Part shown: one piece after another, positions 4,936-5,463 of the stretch
Numbering within the stretch: the first letter of the stretch is position 1
Layout: each line of letters starts with the position of its first letter
NCBI GenBank assembly: GCA_016180665.1
Contig: JACPAS010000105.1
Span: forward strand, 1-5,463
Direction of reading: 5' to 3'
Source: Microcaldota archaeon
Lineage (GTDB): Archaea > Micrarchaeota > Micrarchaeia > Anstonellales > Bilamarchaeaceae
Length of the DNA stretch: 5,463 bases
Notes under the pieces: model-generated
Database searches by the model: none
What the model was told of the DNA's origin: nothing
Seen by the model: only the letters and a program-made list of their open reading frames with translations
Program-made: the position numbers and the translations under genes

Positions 4936-5463
4936 TGCTTATGGTTAGTCAAACTAAACTATTGACTTATGTTTTTGGTGGTGCAGGAATAGTTGGTGCG
5001 TTGTTTGCACTAGTTTCAGGTGGAGGAATATTCTCAACAATAGGCGCTGCAATAGGCGGAATCTGCGGCCTTATGGCAGTTCTAATCATAAGATACGGAT
5101 ATATAATCGTACCAATTATTACCCAGCAGACAAAAGTAGTAGTTATGACTGATACGGGGTATGAAATACCTCCATCTCAGGATGTAGTGGTAAAAGGCTC
5201 TGGTGGACTCTACTATTCCTCTGCATTCCTTGGGATAAAAATATTTGAGTCAGCAAGCGAAAAGTCCTTGGAAGAGAATATCGCCTACAATGAATATTTC
5301 GAACGTGCAATTTCCAATCTAAAATATGTCACCAAAATATCCTATATGCTTTATGTAGAGGATATAAGCGAAAAGAGAAAAAGCATTGAAGCCAAAAGGG
5401 CAGAAGCACAGTTAAGGCTTGCAAGGGAAAGAGAAAAAGCAGAACCTGATGTTTTAAGAATAG
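4935..5463 (+). CDS. Membrane protein with two N-terminal TM helices (partial), possibly secretion-system linked
   Basis: The frame stays open to the window end, giving 176 residues of a longer protein. Two hydrophobic Gly-rich helices form a hairpin at about 10-27 and 33-52. A strand-rich section (56-105: IIVPIITQQTKVVVMTD, then VVVKGSGGLYYSSAFLGIKIFE) follows. Next is a helix (110-130), a strand KISYMLYVED (134-143), and a charged coiled-coil-like helix (145-170, RAEAQLRLAREREKAE). The order of a TM hairpin, an alpha/beta domain and a long charged helix recalls the membrane-proximal N-terminal region encoded near VirB4/HerA-type ATPases in archaeal conjugation-like systems. That is a low-confidence resemblance. 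The start is ambiguous: ATG 4935 overlaps the micro-ORF stop, GTG 4932 is in frame, and ATG 4941 has a weak GTGAT motif 4 nt upstream. It follows its own strong TATA box after the purB terminator. Confidence 0.75.
   Translation, partial: MLMVSQTKLLTYVFGGAGIVGALFALVSGGGIFSTIGAAIGGICGLMAVLIIRYGYIIVPIITQQTKVVVMTDTGYEIPPSQDVVVKGSGGLYYSSAFLGIKIFESASEKSLEENIAYNEYFERAISNLKYVTKISYMLYVEDISEKRKSIEAKRAEAQLRLAREREKAEPDVLRI

Overview
The window looks archaeal, most likely from an AT-rich, small-genome lineage of the DPANN type (Woesearchaeota/Pacearchaeota-like); that placement is an inference. The evidence is the promoter style and one diagnostic enzyme. Each gene whose 5' end is visible is preceded by a TATA box (TTTAAATA or TTTTAA). 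In three genes the TATA box lies 28-29 nt upstream of the start codon with no Shine-Dalgarno sequence, which implies leaderless mRNAs. The adenylosuccinate lyase matches the methanogen-type archaeal enzyme. Coding sequences are Lys/Glu/Ile-rich, and putative terminators are bare oligo-T tracts. There is no tRNA, rRNA, CRISPR array, insertion sequence or obvious mobile element.

Layout: (1) 1-315, minus strand, the N-terminal part of an unnamed archaeal protein with an AbrB-like N-terminus and a probable winged-helix segment; it runs off the left edge. (2) 316-410, a divergent promoter region carrying a 7+7 bp inverted repeat between two TATA boxes. (3) 411-1835, plus strand, a 474-residue membrane-anchored protein whose C-terminus resembles the HicA mRNA-interferase fold. 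(4) 1871-2581, plus strand, a polytopic membrane acyltransferase of the DUF1624/HGSNAT type. (5) 2588-3427, minus strand, an unrecognised 279-residue soluble beta-rich protein, convergent with gene 4 and separated from it by only 6 bp. (6) 3428-3518, a second divergent promoter region. (7) 3519-4835, plus strand, purB. (8) 4836-4934, an oligo-T terminator followed by a strong promoter. (9) 4935-5463, plus strand, the 5' part of a membrane protein with two TM segments and a charged helical region, possibly linked to a type-IV-secretion or HerA/VirB4-like system.

The genes do not form a pathway. purB is a housekeeping purine gene transcribed on its own. The HicA-like protein and the acyltransferase may share a transcript, but the second has its own TATA box. 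The points most worth checking are the HicA-like domain tethered to the membrane with no HicB partner, the palindrome in the first divergent promoter, the orphan protein opposite purB, and the AUG-GAU-AUG-UGA micro-ORF at the predicted 5' end of the last gene's transcript.
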